In this document: positions 24,844-33,954 of the stretch, one piece after another | Layout of the letters: each line of letters opens with the position of its first letter | Position numbering within the stretch: position 1 is the first letter of the stretch | Source of the DNA: Kocuria marina | GTDB taxonomy: Bacteria > Actinomycetota > Actinomycetes > Actinomycetales > Micrococcaceae | Direction of reading: 5' to 3' | Assembly (NCBI GenBank): GCA_014652975.1 | Contig: BMZV01000002.1 | Span: 368,561-432,560, forward strand | DNA length: 64,000 bases | Translations under genes and position numbers: made by a program | The notes under the pieces: model-generated | Seen by the model: the letters and a program-made list of their open reading frames with translations, nothing else | Told to the model about the DNA's origin: nothing | The model's database searches: none

Positions 24844-26136
24844 TCAGTTCTCGGTGCGGGCCAGCTCGTCCTCGAGGGACGCGCGCAGCTGTTCCTCGAG
24901 GGACTCGACGCCCACCTGCTGGATGATCTCGAACAGGAACCCGCGCACCACGAGGCGCCGCGCGTCCTGCTCGGGGATCCCGCGGGACATCAGGTAGTAC
25001 AGGTGCTCGTCGTCCAGCTGGCCCGTGGTCGAGGCGTGACCGGCGCCGGCGATCAGGCCGGTCTCGATCTCGAGGTTCGGCACGGAGTCCATGCGGGGGC
25101 CGTCGTTGAGGATCAGGTTGCGGTTGAGCTCGTAGGTGTCCGTGCCCTCCGCTTCCGCGCGGATCAGCACGTCCCCGACCCACACGCCGTGGGCGTTCTC
25201 GCCCTGCAACGCGGACTTGTAGGTCACGCGGGAACGGCACCGGGGCACGGAGTGGTCCACGAACAACCGGGACTCCAGGTGCTGGCCGTCGTCCACGAAC
25301 GTGAGACCGTACATCTCCACGTCACCACCGGGAGCGGTGAAGCGGGTGGACGGGGTGACCCGCACGAGGTCCCCACCGAGGCTCACGAGCACGTGCTTGA
25401 AGGTCGCGTCGCGACCCAGGCTGGCTTGCTGCGAAGAGGCGTGCACGGAGTCGTCGTCCCATTCCTGGAGCGAGACGACCGTGAGGTTGGCACCGTCCGC
25501 GACCGAGAACTCCACGTTCTGGGACAGCACGGCGGAGCCCACGTGGCGCAGCACTACGAGCGCGCGGGAGTTCGTCCCGGCCTCGATCACGATGTGCTGG
25601 GCTGCGGGCTCGGCCGACTCACCCGTGATCGTGACGATGACCGGCTCGGTGACCTGCGCGTCGCGCGGGACGCTGAGCACGGTGGCCTCGCGGAAGTTGG
25701 ACCACGCGTTGGCGGAGACCCGGTCCTCGGGGATGCCCACCGAGCCGATGCGGGAGTCCTCGCGGGAGACCGTGGTGAGCTCCACACCATCGCCGCCGGA
25801 GACCGACACGGCCGGGGCGGGCCCGTCCAGGGCGGAGTCGTCGAGCCCGCGCAGGCGCTTGATCGGGGTGAATCGCCAGTCCTCGAGCTTGGTGCTCAGC
25901 GGCGGGAAGTCCGCGACGTCGTAGGAGGTGAAACGACCCGCGCGCGAGGAATCCGGGACACCGGAGATGTCACCGTGCTCCGTGTGCCTGATCTCGGGCT
26001 CACCGGCCTGGTTACGACCCTCCTGGAGTGTCTCGCCCTCCTGGCTCATCCCGGGAATCGCCACGCGGTCCTCACCGGTGGGGACCCCGTTCACCTGTTC
26101 GGTGGTGTCCTGGGCGGTCTGATCAGTGGTGGACAT
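24844..26136 (-). CDS. sufD: Fe-S cluster assembly protein SufD
   Basis: A 430-residue parallel beta-helix scaffold subunit that pairs with SufB and SufC to build Fe-S clusters. The C-terminal family region has HASTTGQLDDEHLYYLMSRGI and SEARRL-like DARRLVVRGFLFEII, including the conserved His used at the SufB-SufD interface. The start is ambiguous: ATG 26136 follows the sufB stop by one base, while an in-frame TTG at 26145 overlaps sufB and is better spaced from GGAAGGA. ATG was chosen. Confidence 0.93.
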   Translation of the reverse strand: MSTTDQTAQDTTEQVNGVPTGEDRVAIPGMSQEGETLQEGRNQAGEPEIRHTEHGDISGVPDSSRAGRFTSYDVADFPPLSTKLEDWRFTPIKRLRGLDDSALDGPAPAVSVSGGDGVELTTVSREDSRIGSVGIPEDRVSANAWSNFREATVLSVPRDAQVTEPVIVTITGESAEPAAQHIVIEAGTNSRALVVLRHVGSAVLSQNVEFSVADGANLTVVSLQEWDDDSVHASSQQASLGRDATFKHVLVSLGGDLVRVTPSTRFTAPGGDVEMYGLTFVDDGQHLESRLFVDHSVPRCRSRVTYKSALQGENAHGVWVGDVLIRAEAEGTDTYELNRNLILNDGPRMDSVPNLEIETGLIAGAGHASTTGQLDDEHLYYLMSRGIPEQDARRLVVRGFLFEIIQQVGVESLEEQLRASLEDELARTEN

Positions 26137-26137
26137 A

Positions 26138-27613
26138 TCAGCCAACGGATCCTTCCATTTGCAGTTCGATGAGACGGTTCAGCTCGAGCGCGTACTCCAT
26201 GGGCAACTCGCGGGCGATCGGCTCCACGAAGCCGCGCACGATCATGGCCATGGCCTCGTCCTCGGGCAGACCGCGCTGCATGAGGTAGAACAGCTGCTCC
26301 TCGGAGACCCGGGAGACCGTGGCCTCGTGACCCATGGTGACGTCGTCCTCGCGGATGTCCACGTACGGGTAGGTGTCCGAGCGGGAGATCGTGTCCACGA
26401 GCAGGGCGTCGCACACCACGTTGGACTTGGAGTGCTTGGCGCCCTCGCGCACCTGCACCAGACCGCGGTACGCGGAACGACCGCCGTTACGGGCCACGGA
26501 CTTGGACACGATCGACGAGGACGTGTTCGGGGCGATGTGCACCATCTTGGAGCCGGTGTCCTGATGCTGGCCCTCACCCGCGAACGCGATCGACAGCGTC
26601 TCACCGCGGGCGTGCTCACCGGTCATGTAGACCGCGGGGTACTTCTGGGTGACCTTGGAGCCGATGTTGCCGTCCACCCATTCCATGGTGGCGCCCTCGT
26701 GGGCGATCGCGCGCTTGGTCACCAGGTTGTACACGTTGTTCGACCAGTTCTGGATGGTCGTGTAGCGCACCCGGGCGTTCTTCTTGCAGATGATCTCCAC
26801 CACGGCGGAGTGCAGCGAGTCCGTCTTGTAGATCGGCGCGGTGCAACCCTCGATGTAGTGGACGTAGGAGTCCTCGTCCGCGATGATCAGCGTGCGCTCG
26901 AACTGGCCCATGTTCTCCGTGTTGATGCGGAAGTAGGCCTGCAGCGGGATGTCCACGTGCACGCCCTTGGGCACGTACACGAACGACCCGCCGGACCACA
27001 CGGCCGTGTTCAGTGCGGCGAACTTGTTGTCGCCCACCGGGATCACGGTGCCGAAGTACTCCTCGAAGAACTCGGGGTGCTCCTTCAGCGCGGTGTCCGT
27101 GTCCATGAAGATCACGCCCTGGCGCTCCAGGTCCTCGCGGATCTGGTGGTACACGACCTCGGACTCGTACTGCGCGGCCACACCGGCCACCAGACGGTTG
27201 CGCTCCGCCTCGGGGATGCCGAGCCTTTCGTACGTGTTGCGGATGTCATCGGGCAGCTCCTCCCAGGAGCCGGCCTGCTGCTCGGTGGAGCGCACGAAGT
27301 ACTTGATGTTGTCGAAGTCGATCCCGGACAGGTCCGCACCCCACGTGGGCATGGGCTTGCGGTCGAAGAACTTCAGACCCTTGAGCCGCAGCTGGGTCAT
27401 CCAGTCCGGTTCGCTCTTCTTGGCCGAGATGTCCCGGACCACTTCTTCGTTGACGCCGCGGCGCGCGGAGGCACCGGCGTCGTTCTTGTCGGCCCAGCCG
27501 TACTGGTACTGACCGATCCCCTCGAGCTCCGGGTTCATCTCCAGGATCTCGGAAATCGTGGTGTCACCTGACGTGTTGCCCGCGGTCTCCGCGGGCACAA
27601 TGCGCTCGGTCAT
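26138..27613 (-). CDS. sufB: Fe-S cluster assembly protein SufB
   Basis: A 491-residue scaffold subunit. The typical SufB N-terminal [18 protein letters not shown] region (~65-82) and the C-terminal core with [18 protein letters not shown] (conserved Cys) and [22 protein letters not shown] are clear. It accepts sulfur from the SufS/SufU pair and assembles the cluster with SufC and SufD. ATG 27613 overlaps the sufR stop in ATGA and follows GGGAGGG; long upstream extensions in frame are sufR shadow. Confidence 0.96.
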   Translation of the reverse strand: MTERIVPAETAGNTSGDTTISEILEMNPELEGIGQYQYGWADKNDAGASARRGVNEEVVRDISAKKSEPDWMTQLRLKGLKFFDRKPMPTWGADLSGIDFDNIKYFVRSTEQQAGSWEELPDDIRNTYERLGIPEAERNRLVAGVAAQYESEVVYHQIREDLERQGVIFMDTDTALKEHPEFFEEYFGTVIPVGDNKFAALNTAVWSGGSFVYVPKGVHVDIPLQAYFRINTENMGQFERTLIIADEDSYVHYIEGCTAPIYKTDSLHSAVVEIICKKNARVRYTTIQNWSNNVYNLVTKRAIAHEGATMEWVDGNIGSKVTQKYPAVYMTGEHARGETLSIAFAGEGQHQDTGSKMVHIAPNTSSSIVSKSVARNGGRSAYRGLVQVREGAKHSKSNVVCDALLVDTISRSDTYPYVDIREDDVTMGHEATVSRVSEEQLFYLMQRGLPEDEAMAMIVRGFVEPIARELPMEYALELNRLIELQMEGSVG

Positions 27614-28371
27614 GACAACCCTCCCTGTCGTGCGGTTGTGTGGTTGGTGGAATTCGAGTGACCCGCAGTGCGCAGTTGCAGCGGGACGTGTGTGGTGCAG
27701 ACGTGGGCGCCGGCCGCCATGGTGGACAGCCTGCGGACGTCCACGTCCAACAGTTCGGAGATCAGTTCGGTTTCCTGTTCGCAGAACTCGGGGTACTCGC
27801 TCGCGATGTCCTGGATGGGGCAGTGGCCCTGGCACAGTTGCGCCGAGCGCAGCGTAACGCCCTTGGGTCCCCGCGGGGTCACGGTGGTGTGCGAGGCCAC
27901 GAAGCCGTCGCGGCTCATGGCCGCGGTCAGGGCGTTGAGGCGGTCGTCGACGTCGGGCCCGGCCGCCTCGACCTGCGGGCGGTAGCGTTCGCGCATGCGC
28001 TCGATCTGCTCGGCGACGAACGCTCGCACGAGCTCCTCACCGCCCACGCGCTGCATGGTCTCCAGCGCACGGTGTGCGAGTCCGAGGTAGTCGTGGCCGA
28101 GCTGTTCGTGGCCTCCGGGGGCGACGACGTAGCGCCGGGCCGGGCGCCCCGCGCCCGATTGCGCGCTGCGCAGGGCGGAGACCTCGATGAACTGTTCGGC
28201 CTCGAGCGCGTCCAGATGGCGCCGGACGGCGGCGGGGGTCAACCCCAGGTCCTTGGCGATCTGGGCGGCGGAGATGGGACCGTGGGCGAGCACCAACGAG
28301 AGCACCCGGGAACGGGTGGTGTCATCCTGGTCCGTGCGGACCGCACCGCGGTCCGTGGCAGGTGAACTCAT
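27610..28371 (-). CDS. sufR: Fe-S-sensing transcriptional repressor SufR
   Basis: A 253-residue winged-helix regulator. The N-terminal HTH (residues ~20-65; [24 protein letters not shown]) is DeoR/ArsR-like. C180, C184 and C197 (C-x3-C-x12-C) match the cluster ligands of actinobacterial SufR. It is expected to bind a [4Fe-4S] cluster, repress the suf operon in the holo form, and release it when the cluster is lost. It is the first gene of the operon, coupled to sufB by ATGA. AAGGA precedes ATG 28371 by about 12 nt. Confidence 0.93.
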   Translation of the reverse strand: MSSPATDRGAVRTDQDDTTRSRVLSLVLAHGPISAAQIAKDLGLTPAAVRRHLDALEAEQFIEVSALRSAQSGAGRPARRYVVAPGGHEQLGHDYLGLAHRALETMQRVGGEELVRAFVAEQIERMRERYRPQVEAAGPDVDDRLNALTAAMSRDGFVASHTTVTPRGPKGVTLRSAQLCQGHCPIQDIASEYPEFCEQETELISELLDVDVRRLSTMAAGAHVCTTHVPLQLRTAGHSNSTNHTTARQGGLS

Positions 28372-28461
28372 GCTCGGTGCAACATCCTTCGAGTGATGAC
28401 GGTTGGCTCGGGGCGCGGCGTCCGCGTCGATCCCACCGGGTGAGCGCCATGCAGCGTAAAA

Positions 28462-28503
28462 ACCCTCGTGGTGGGACACGCAATACATAACGAGGGTATG
28501 TCC
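28462..28503. promoter_or_regulatory. candidate SufR operator region, nested inverted repeats
   Basis: Between divergent sufR and the ABC ATPase gene. Two inverted repeats are interleaved: ACCCTCG (28462-28468) / CGAGGGT (28491-28497), and GGACA (28474-28478) / TGTCC (28499-28503). The AT-rich centre (CAATACATAACG) suits a promoter. Assignment to SufR is inference from location. Confidence 0.4.
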
Positions 28504-28593
28504 TAATCCATTCCCGGCCAAACGGCTCCGATAGGGGAACCGGGGCCCAGGACCCTTCGGCGAACCCTCCAGCCAGTACCGGGACGGACGTTC

Positions 28594-28599
28594 TAGACT
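28594..28599 (+). promoter_or_regulatory. -10 element for ABC ATPase gene (leaderless)
   Basis: TAGACT with a 6-nt spacer to GTG 28606. Confidence 0.6.
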
Positions 28600-28605
28600 G
28601 TCCGG

Positions 28606-29604
28606 GTGCAGATCCACCCCGACCCCGCTCCCACGTCCCCGGCGACCGCGACCGACACCGGTCCCGCCCTGCACATCGAGAACCTCGTGAAGACCTTCGA
28701 GGGCCGGGGTGAGCCCGTCCGGGCCGTGCGCGGGCTGAGCCTGGCCGCGGAGCACGGGAAAATCACCGCCCTGCTCGGGGCCAACGGGGCCGGCAAGACC
28801 ACCACACTGCAGTGCGCCCAGGGGCTGCAGCGCCCCACCTCCGGCAGCGTCCGGTTGCTCGGGGAGGACCCGTGGCACGCCTCCCCCGCATTACGGGCGC
28901 GCGTGGGCGTGATGCTCCAGGACGGGGGTCTACCGCCGTCAGTGCGCCCCGGGGAACTGTTGCGCCACGTCAGCCGGCTCTACGCGGACCCCGCGCCCGT
29001 GGCCGAACTCGTGGAGCTGCTGGGCATCGAATCGTTCCTGACCACGGGGATCCGGCGCCTGTCCGGCGGGCAGAAGCAACGCGTGGCCCTGGCCGCGGCC
29101 CTCGTGGGCCGCCCGGACGTGCTGTTCCTGGACGAACCTTCGGCGGGGTTGGACCCCCGCTCGCGCCACATCGTCTTCGACCTGATCCGGCGCCTGCGGG
29201 ACAGCGGGGTGTGCATCATCCTGACCACGCACCTCATGGACGACGCCGCCCGTCTGGCCGACTACGTCTACATCGTGGACCGGGGCACGATCGCCGCGCA
29301 GGGAACCGTTGCCGAACTGGTCAGCGCCGAACGTCACGCACCGCTCGTGATGAGCATCACGCTCGCCAAGGAGCACGCCGGTCTGCTGCGCGCGGACCCG
29401 CCGTGGCGCACCCCGCGGTTCGACGACGTCGAATGGAGCGTCCAGGACCGCACCGTGACGCTGACGGGCCCGCTGGACGCACCACGGATCCGCGAACTGA
29501 CCGCGTGGGCCACACAGAACGACACCTTGCCGGAGGCGCTGAGCGTGCAACCCCGATCCCTCGAAGACGTCTTCCTGGAAGTCTCCGGGGGGAATGCCTC
29601 GTGA
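28606..29604 (+). CDS. ABC transporter ATP-binding protein (CcmA/DrrA type)
   Basis: A 332-residue ATPase with Walker A GANGAGKTT (~59-67), Q-loop MLQDGG, signature LSGGQKQRVAL and Walker B VLFLDEPSAGLD, followed by a DrrA-like C-terminal domain ending RSLEDVFLEVSGG. It pairs with the permease encoded next (GTGA overlap). The ABC pair between sufR and ctaA is a conserved actinobacterial arrangement, also seen in Mycobacterium, suggesting a role in export linked to heme or respiration, but the cargo is not established. GTG 28606 is leaderless. Confidence 0.9.
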   Translation: MQIHPDPAPTSPATATDTGPALHIENLVKTFEGRGEPVRAVRGLSLAAEHGKITALLGANGAGKTTTLQCAQGLQRPTSGSVRLLGEDPWHASPALRARVGVMLQDGGLPPSVRPGELLRHVSRLYADPAPVAELVELLGIESFLTTGIRRLSGGQKQRVALAAALVGRPDVLFLDEPSAGLDPRSRHIVFDLIRRLRDSGVCIILTTHLMDDAARLADYVYIVDRGTIAAQGTVAELVSAERHAPLVMSITLAKEHAGLLRADPPWRTPRFDDVEWSVQDRTVTLTGPLDAPRIRELTAWATQNDTLPEALSVQPRSLEDVFLEVSGGNAS

Positions 29605-30401
29605 GCACCTCGACCCACGAGTCCTCGGTGACCGCAGCGCCGTCGTCCCCCGCCGGGGCCGCGTCCCTGCCCCGGCGCGTGCTCGCTCAGGCGCGCTTCG
29701 AGACCATGACCATGATCCGCAACGGCGAACAGTTGCTGCTTCTGCTGATCCTGCCCGTCATGGCACTCGTGGCCCTGACCGTGACCGACCTGTTGGACCG
29801 CTACCGCGTGGGGGACGCATCCCGCGTGGACGTGGCCGTGCCCGGGATCCTGGTGCTGTGCGTGATCTCGAGCGCGTTCTCCGGACAGGGGATCCAGACC
29901 GGTTTCGACCGTCGCTACGGGGTGCTGCGCTACCTCTCGACCACTCCCCTGGGTCGCGCCGGGCTGATCGCGGGCAAGCTACTGGCCATCCTGGCCGTGC
30001 TCGCGGTGCAGTACGCGGTGATTGCGGCCGTGGCCGTGCCCCTGGGCTGGCGGCCGTCCTGGGAGGCCGTGCTGGGGTCCGTTCCCCTCCTGGTCCTCGT
30101 GGCACTCGCATTCACCGGGCTCGGCATGCTGATTGCGGGGACCCTGCGCGCCGAGGCGACCCTGGCCGTGCTCAACGTCGTATGGGTCGCGCTCGCGGCC
30201 GCCGGCGGCGTCCTCTTCCCGGTGAGCGTGCTGCCCGGGTGGCTCTCGTGGCTCGTGGCGTGGCTGCCGTCCTCCGCGGCCGGTGAGGCGCTGCGGGAAT
30301 GCTTCCTGACGGGTAGTGTCTCCCCCGTGCCGCTGCTCGTGCTCGCCGCGTGGGCCGTGCTCAGCTGGGCGGCCACGGTCGCCTGGTTCAAGTGGGTGTG
30401 A
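29601..30401 (+). CDS. ABC transporter permease (ABC-2 type)
   Basis: A 266-residue membrane protein with six TM helices (first ~50-70, last ~242-262) in the ABC-2/DrrB pattern, with a FDRRYGVLRYLSTTPLGR motif in the second loop, typical for these permeases. GTG 29601 overlaps the ATPase stop in GTGA, so the subunits are made together. Probably an exporter homodimer. It is followed by ctaA, 95 bp downstream, with its own promoter candidate. Confidence 0.9.
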   Translation: MSTSTHESSVTAAPSSPAGAASLPRRVLAQARFETMTMIRNGEQLLLLLILPVMALVALTVTDLLDRYRVGDASRVDVAVPGILVLCVISSAFSGQGIQTGFDRRYGVLRYLSTTPLGRAGLIAGKLLAILAVLAVQYAVIAAVAVPLGWRPSWEAVLGSVPLLVLVALAFTGLGMLIAGTLRAEATLAVLNVVWVALAAAGGVLFPVSVLPGWLSWLVAWLPSSAAGEALRECFLTGSVSPVPLLVLAAWAVLSWAATVAWFKWV

Positions 30402-30452
30402 GCTCACCCGCGTGAGCCCGCTGCGCCCAGGGGTTTCCCACGCTGTTCTCGC

Positions 30453-30458
30453 TACACT
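30453..30458 (+). promoter_or_regulatory. -10 element and start-site hairpin for ctaA
   Basis: TACACT upstream of ctaA. Immediately after lies an inverted repeat GAGGGG (30460-30465) / CCCCTC (30472-30477) that would sit at the mRNA 5' end. The leader would be about 32 nt. Confidence 0.45.
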
Positions 30459-30496
30459 GGAGGGGTCCCATCCCCTCTGCCCTTGGATGCTCCGTC

Positions 30497-31522
30497 ATGT
30501 CTGATGTCGCCCGCCGCACCGCCACCGATTCGTTCTGGTGGCCCGCCACCGTGACCCCGTGGGTGCGGGGACTCGCGGTCGCGTCCCTGCTGACCAACTC
30601 GCTGTTAATCCTCACGGGCGGGCTCGTGCGCCTGACGGGTTCCGGGTTGGGCTGCCCCACGTGGCCGCGCTGCACCGCCGACTCGTGGACCAGCACCCAG
30701 GAGATGGGCGTGCACGGGCTGATCGAGTTCGGCAACCGCCTGCTGACGTTCGTGCTCACCGTGGTCGCGGTGCTCACGTTCCTCTCGGTGCTCAAACTGC
30801 GTCACGAGCACCCCAAGCTCTTCCGCCTGGCGCTGTTCCTGCTGATCGGCATTCCCCTGCAGGCCGCGATCGGCGGCATCACCGTCCACGCGGACCTGCA
30901 CCCGCTCGTGGTGGGGGTGCACTACCTGATCTCGGCCATCATGATCAGCCTGGCCACTCTGCTCGTGCTCAACACCCGCCGGGACGGGCTATCGGTGGTC
31001 GCATACGAGCAGCGACCGGGGCAATTGCACGGCTCCCGCTCCGCCGCACGCGTGCTGGGGGCGCTGACCGGTGTGCTCACCGCCGTGATCCTCTACCTCG
31101 GGACGCTCGTCACGGGCACGGGCCCCCACGCCGGGGACGAGGACAGTGCGCGGCTCGCGTTCGACTCCGTGATGATCGCCCGGGCGCACGCCATCCCCGT
31201 CTACCTCCTGACGTTCACGGTGATCGCGGGCATCGCCCTCACCGTCGTGAAGTCCCTGCCGCGGATCCTGCGTAACGCGTACCTCATCATGGCGGTCGTC
31301 ATCGTGGCCCAGGCGCTGCTGGGGTACTACCAGTACTTCAACGGGGTCCCGGTTCCCGCCGTGGCCCTGCACATGGTGCTCTCGGCCGTGCTGATCTGGG
31401 CGGCCACGCGGGTGGTCTCGTTCAGCGTCTACCTCGCACAGGACACCCACGAGTACGCGGCACCCATCGACGAGCCCGCCGACGACGCCGCTCGCGCCAC
31501 ACCCGCGCACACCGTGCGCTGA
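30497..31522 (+). CDS. ctaA: heme A synthase (COX15/CtaA family)
   Basis: A 341-residue membrane protein with eight TM helices in two four-helix repeats. It oxidises the C8 methyl of heme O to give heme A for cytochrome aa3. The Cys pair of CPTWPRC (~53-59), the heme ligand region HGLIEFGNR (His74), HADLHPLVVGVHY (His135-147 region), and RAHAIPVYL and VALHMVLS in the second half are as expected. The C-terminal 30 residues are hydrophilic. It acts after CtaB and before SURF1-assisted heme insertion, both encoded in this window. Confidence 0.93.
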   Translation: MSDVARRTATDSFWWPATVTPWVRGLAVASLLTNSLLILTGGLVRLTGSGLGCPTWPRCTADSWTSTQEMGVHGLIEFGNRLLTFVLTVVAVLTFLSVLKLRHEHPKLFRLALFLLIGIPLQAAIGGITVHADLHPLVVGVHYLISAIMISLATLLVLNTRRDGLSVVAYEQRPGQLHGSRSAARVLGALTGVLTAVILYLGTLVTGTGPHAGDEDSARLAFDSVMIARAHAIPVYLLTFTVIAGIALTVVKSLPRILRNAYLIMAVVIVAQALLGYYQYFNGVPVPAVALHMVLSAVLIWAATRVVSFSVYLAQDTHEYAAPIDEPADDAARATPAHTVR

Positions 31523-31538
31523 TCGCGAGGCACCGAGC

Positions 31539-32462
31539 TTATTCTGCGACGAAGGTCGCCGAGGGTGCGAACGAGCGCAGCCGCTCCACGGCGTCCGAGA
31601 GCAGCCGCTTGCTGTGGGACGGGATGGGCAGCAGGGGACGGCGGGGAGCGCTCGTTCGAACGCCGCACACCTCCGCCAACGCGTAGAGCACCGACAGGGG
31701 CCGTTCCTGACTCATGAGGTGCATGAGGGGATGCAGCGCGGCGCTCCAGGCGGCGGCGTCGTCCGCGCGGCCCTCCGCGACGGCGCGGTGGAAGGCCACG
31801 AACTCGGGCGCGAGCAACGCCGCCATGCCGCTGTGCCACGCCGCGCTCGGGTACTCGTCCACGATGAGTTGATCGCGGCTCACACCGTGTACGGTGCCCG
31901 GTTCGGCCTGCTGCGCGAAGAGCAGCTGGCGGGAGTGGAAGAGCCGACCGGACGCCGCGGTGTCCTTGAACGCGACCACGTTGTCCAGCCACGACAGCTC
32001 CGAGGCCAGTTCCACGGGGTACGTGAACCCGGTGGTGGTCGGGTTGTTGTACAGGCACAACGGCAGGGACATAGCGGAGGCGACCGTCTCCACCTGGTCC
32101 GCGATCTCCTGGGATACCAGCGGGATGTAACTCACGGGGCTCAACACCAGGCCGTCGGCACCGTTGTTCTCGGCGGAGTACGCGAACTGCATGACCTCCC
32201 GCGTGGTAATAGCGGAGATCCCCACGCCCACGGGCGTCCCCGAGCCCGACGCCGCGTCCACGGCCGTGCGGACCACCTGCGCCCGTTCCTGGGGGTCCAG
32301 GTAGGCGAACAGACCGGAGGTCCCGAGTACCACAATCCCGGACACCCCGCTGCGCGCGAGCTGCGCGACACTGCGTTCGAGGGAATCCAGGTCCAGCCCG
32401 CCACCGGGGAGCAAGGGGGTCACGGGGTAGGCGATCACACCGGAGAAGGTCATCGAGAACAT
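31539..32462 (-). CDS. dihydrodipicolinate synthase (DapA)-like class I aldolase
   Basis: A 307-residue TIM-barrel protein of the DHDPS/NAL family. The Schiff-base lysine is K166 (VVAFKDTA) and the catalytic tyrosine Y138 (LYNNPTTTGF). The usual GTTGE-type substrate motif is GTSGLF (47-52), with no Glu, so it is probably not the lysine-pathway DapA but a keto-acid lyase of unknown substrate. ATG 32462 lies 6 nt after TAAAAT (leaderless). A TTAGG-N4-CCTAA palindrome overlaps this box, implying a dedicated repressor. The gene is convergent with ctaA, with only 16 bp between stops. Confidence 0.85.
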   Translation of the reverse strand: MFSMTFSGVIAYPVTPLLPGGGLDLDSLERSVAQLARSGVSGIVVLGTSGLFAYLDPQERAQVVRTAVDAASGSGTPVGVGISAITTREVMQFAYSAENNGADGLVLSPVSYIPLVSQEIADQVETVASAMSLPLCLYNNPTTTGFTYPVELASELSWLDNVVAFKDTAASGRLFHSRQLLFAQQAEPGTVHGVSRDQLIVDEYPSAAWHSGMAALLAPEFVAFHRAVAEGRADDAAAWSAALHPLMHLMSQERPLSVLYALAEVCGVRTSAPRRPLLPIPSHSKRLLSDAVERLRSFAPSATFVAE

Positions 32463-32468
32463 GGACCC

Positions 32469-32485
32469 ATTTTAGGTGACCCTAA
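32469..32485 (-). promoter_or_regulatory. -10 element and overlapping palindrome for DapA-like gene
   Basis: TAAAAT (32469-32474, minus strand) lies 6 nt from ATG 32462. TTAGG (32472-32476) and CCTAA (32481-32485) form a palindrome overlapping the -10 box, a position fit for repression. Confidence 0.5.
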
Positions 32486-32586
32486 CCAGCTTTCCAGGAC
32501 ACCCAGCCCGTGCGTGACGTCGAGAACGAAGGGCGGACGGCGTCGTCGTCCGTGGTAACGCCCGGACGGGATCCCGCACGCTGGAG

Positions 32587-32634
32587 CGGGCCGGGCGAGA
32601 CGCAAGCCCGAAGGGCTCCGACGGGAACGGCCCG
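32587..32634 (-). terminator. possible ctaB terminator, imperfect hairpin
   Basis: CGGGCCG (32587-32593) and CGGCCCG (32628-32634) flank a smaller hairpin AGCCC/GGGCT (32605-32609 with 32613-32617). It lies just past the ctaB stop on the minus strand; no T-tract. Confidence 0.4.
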
Positions 32635-32636
32635 GG

Positions 32637-33650
32637 TCAGAAAATGGGCCCGCCCACGAACGGGTCCAGGGCCACGCCCACGAACACGAAGGTGATGTAG
32701 GCGATCGAGCCGTGGAACACGTACATGGCCTGCTTGAGCGTGGGCTTGCCGGCGCGGGCCAGGCCATAGAGCTTGTGGCAGTGGTACGTGAACCAGCCGC
32801 CGGAGATCAGGGCGATCACACCGTAGACCCACCCGGCGTCACCCACGGGGATCAACAGCAGCGAGCAGATCACGGTGGCCCACGCGTAGAGCACCACCTG
32901 GGCGCCCACGGTGCGCGCGGTGTCCACCGCACCGAGCATGGGCACGCCGGCGCGGGAGTAGTCCTCCGCGTACTTCATGGACAGCGGCCAGTAGTGCGGC
33001 GGGGTCCACAGGAAGATGAACGCGAAGAGCACGAATGCGGGCCACTCAAGGGTCCCGCGCACCGCGGCCCAGCCGATCAACACGGGCATGCACCCGGCGA
33101 TCCCGCCCCACACGATGTTCTGCGCGGTGCGGCGCTTGAGCACGATCGAGTAGAACACCGCGTACAGGGCGATGGCCACCACGCCGAGCACACCGCACAA
33201 GACGCTGACCCCCAGGGTCAGCCACGCGACGGACACGACCGAGAGCACCCACGCGAAGATCAGGGCCTCACGCTCCCCCACCTCACCGGTCACGAGTGGC
33301 CGCTTGGCGGTGCGCCGCATGAGCCGGTCCTCGTTGCGGTCGATGTAACAGTTGAACGCACCCGCCGCACCGGCCGCGAGCGCGCCGCCGATCAGGGTGT
33401 TGAGCACGAGCAAGAAATCGGGGACGCCCTGCTGGGCGAAGAACATGGTGGGCACGGTGGCCACGAGGAGCAGTTCGATGATCCGGGGCTTCGTGAGCGC
33501 CACGTACGCTTTGAGCTTACGACCCAAGGTCATCCGGCCCTGATACCCCACGGGCTCCACGGTCCCGATGCGGGTCCCGGTCACTCCGTGTCCGTGCGGC
33601 GCGTGGGATCCGTGGGATTCCGGGTGCGTCGCGGTGTCAAGGTGATTCAC
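32637..33650 (-). CDS. ctaB: protoheme IX farnesyltransferase (heme O synthase)
   Basis: A 337-residue UbiA-family prenyltransferase with about nine TM helices. It transfers farnesyl to heme B to form heme O, the substrate of CtaA. The first Asp-rich motif [15 protein letters not shown] (~120-134) and the second motif region with [11 protein letters not shown] (~227-237) are clear. The start is GTG 33650 with TTGGAG upstream. It is divergent from tkt. The N-terminal 35 residues are His-rich and variable. Confidence 0.95.
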   Translation of the reverse strand: MNHLDTATHPESHGSHAPHGHGVTGTRIGTVEPVGYQGRMTLGRKLKAYVALTKPRIIELLLVATVPTMFFAQQGVPDFLLVLNTLIGGALAAGAAGAFNCYIDRNEDRLMRRTAKRPLVTGEVGEREALIFAWVLSVVSVAWLTLGVSVLCGVLGVVAIALYAVFYSIVLKRRTAQNIVWGGIAGCMPVLIGWAAVRGTLEWPAFVLFAFIFLWTPPHYWPLSMKYAEDYSRAGVPMLGAVDTARTVGAQVVLYAWATVICSLLLIPVGDAGWVYGVIALISGGWFTYHCHKLYGLARAGKPTLKQAMYVFHGSIAYITFVFVGVALDPFVGGPIF

Positions 33651-33954
33651 GGAATCAATGCTCCAAAGAACGTGGGTGGCCCGGCCGTGCGCCGGGAGTG
33701 CCTGGGGCGGGCGCGCCGCACGCGCACCGATACCCGGTCATTAGTATAGCCGCCGGTCCCGGCCCACGCCGGGGTGATGCCCGGCACGCGCTTGTGCCCG
33801 TGGCGCGGGCCGCGGTCGTCCCTGCCACGCGGCGTCCCACCGGACTAAGGTTGATCCAGGAACATGCGTTCCGGGCCGATCGTCGCGGCCGAGTCCGCGG
33901 CGGAGTGTTCCGGATCGTGACCGCACAACCCGTCTAGGAAAGGGGCGCGTCACC
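33651..33954. other. divergent promoter region, ctaB / tkt
   Basis: About 300 bp without a gene. ctaB has a good -10 (TATACT on minus, 33741-33746). For tkt a possible -10 (TAAGGT near 33846) and the ribosome site AGGAAAGG (33936-33943) are seen. No operator was recognised. Confidence 0.5.
33741..33746 (-). promoter_or_regulatory. -10 element for ctaB
   Basis: TATACT on the minus strand, close to consensus, giving a leader of about 85 nt. No strong -35. Confidence 0.5.
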
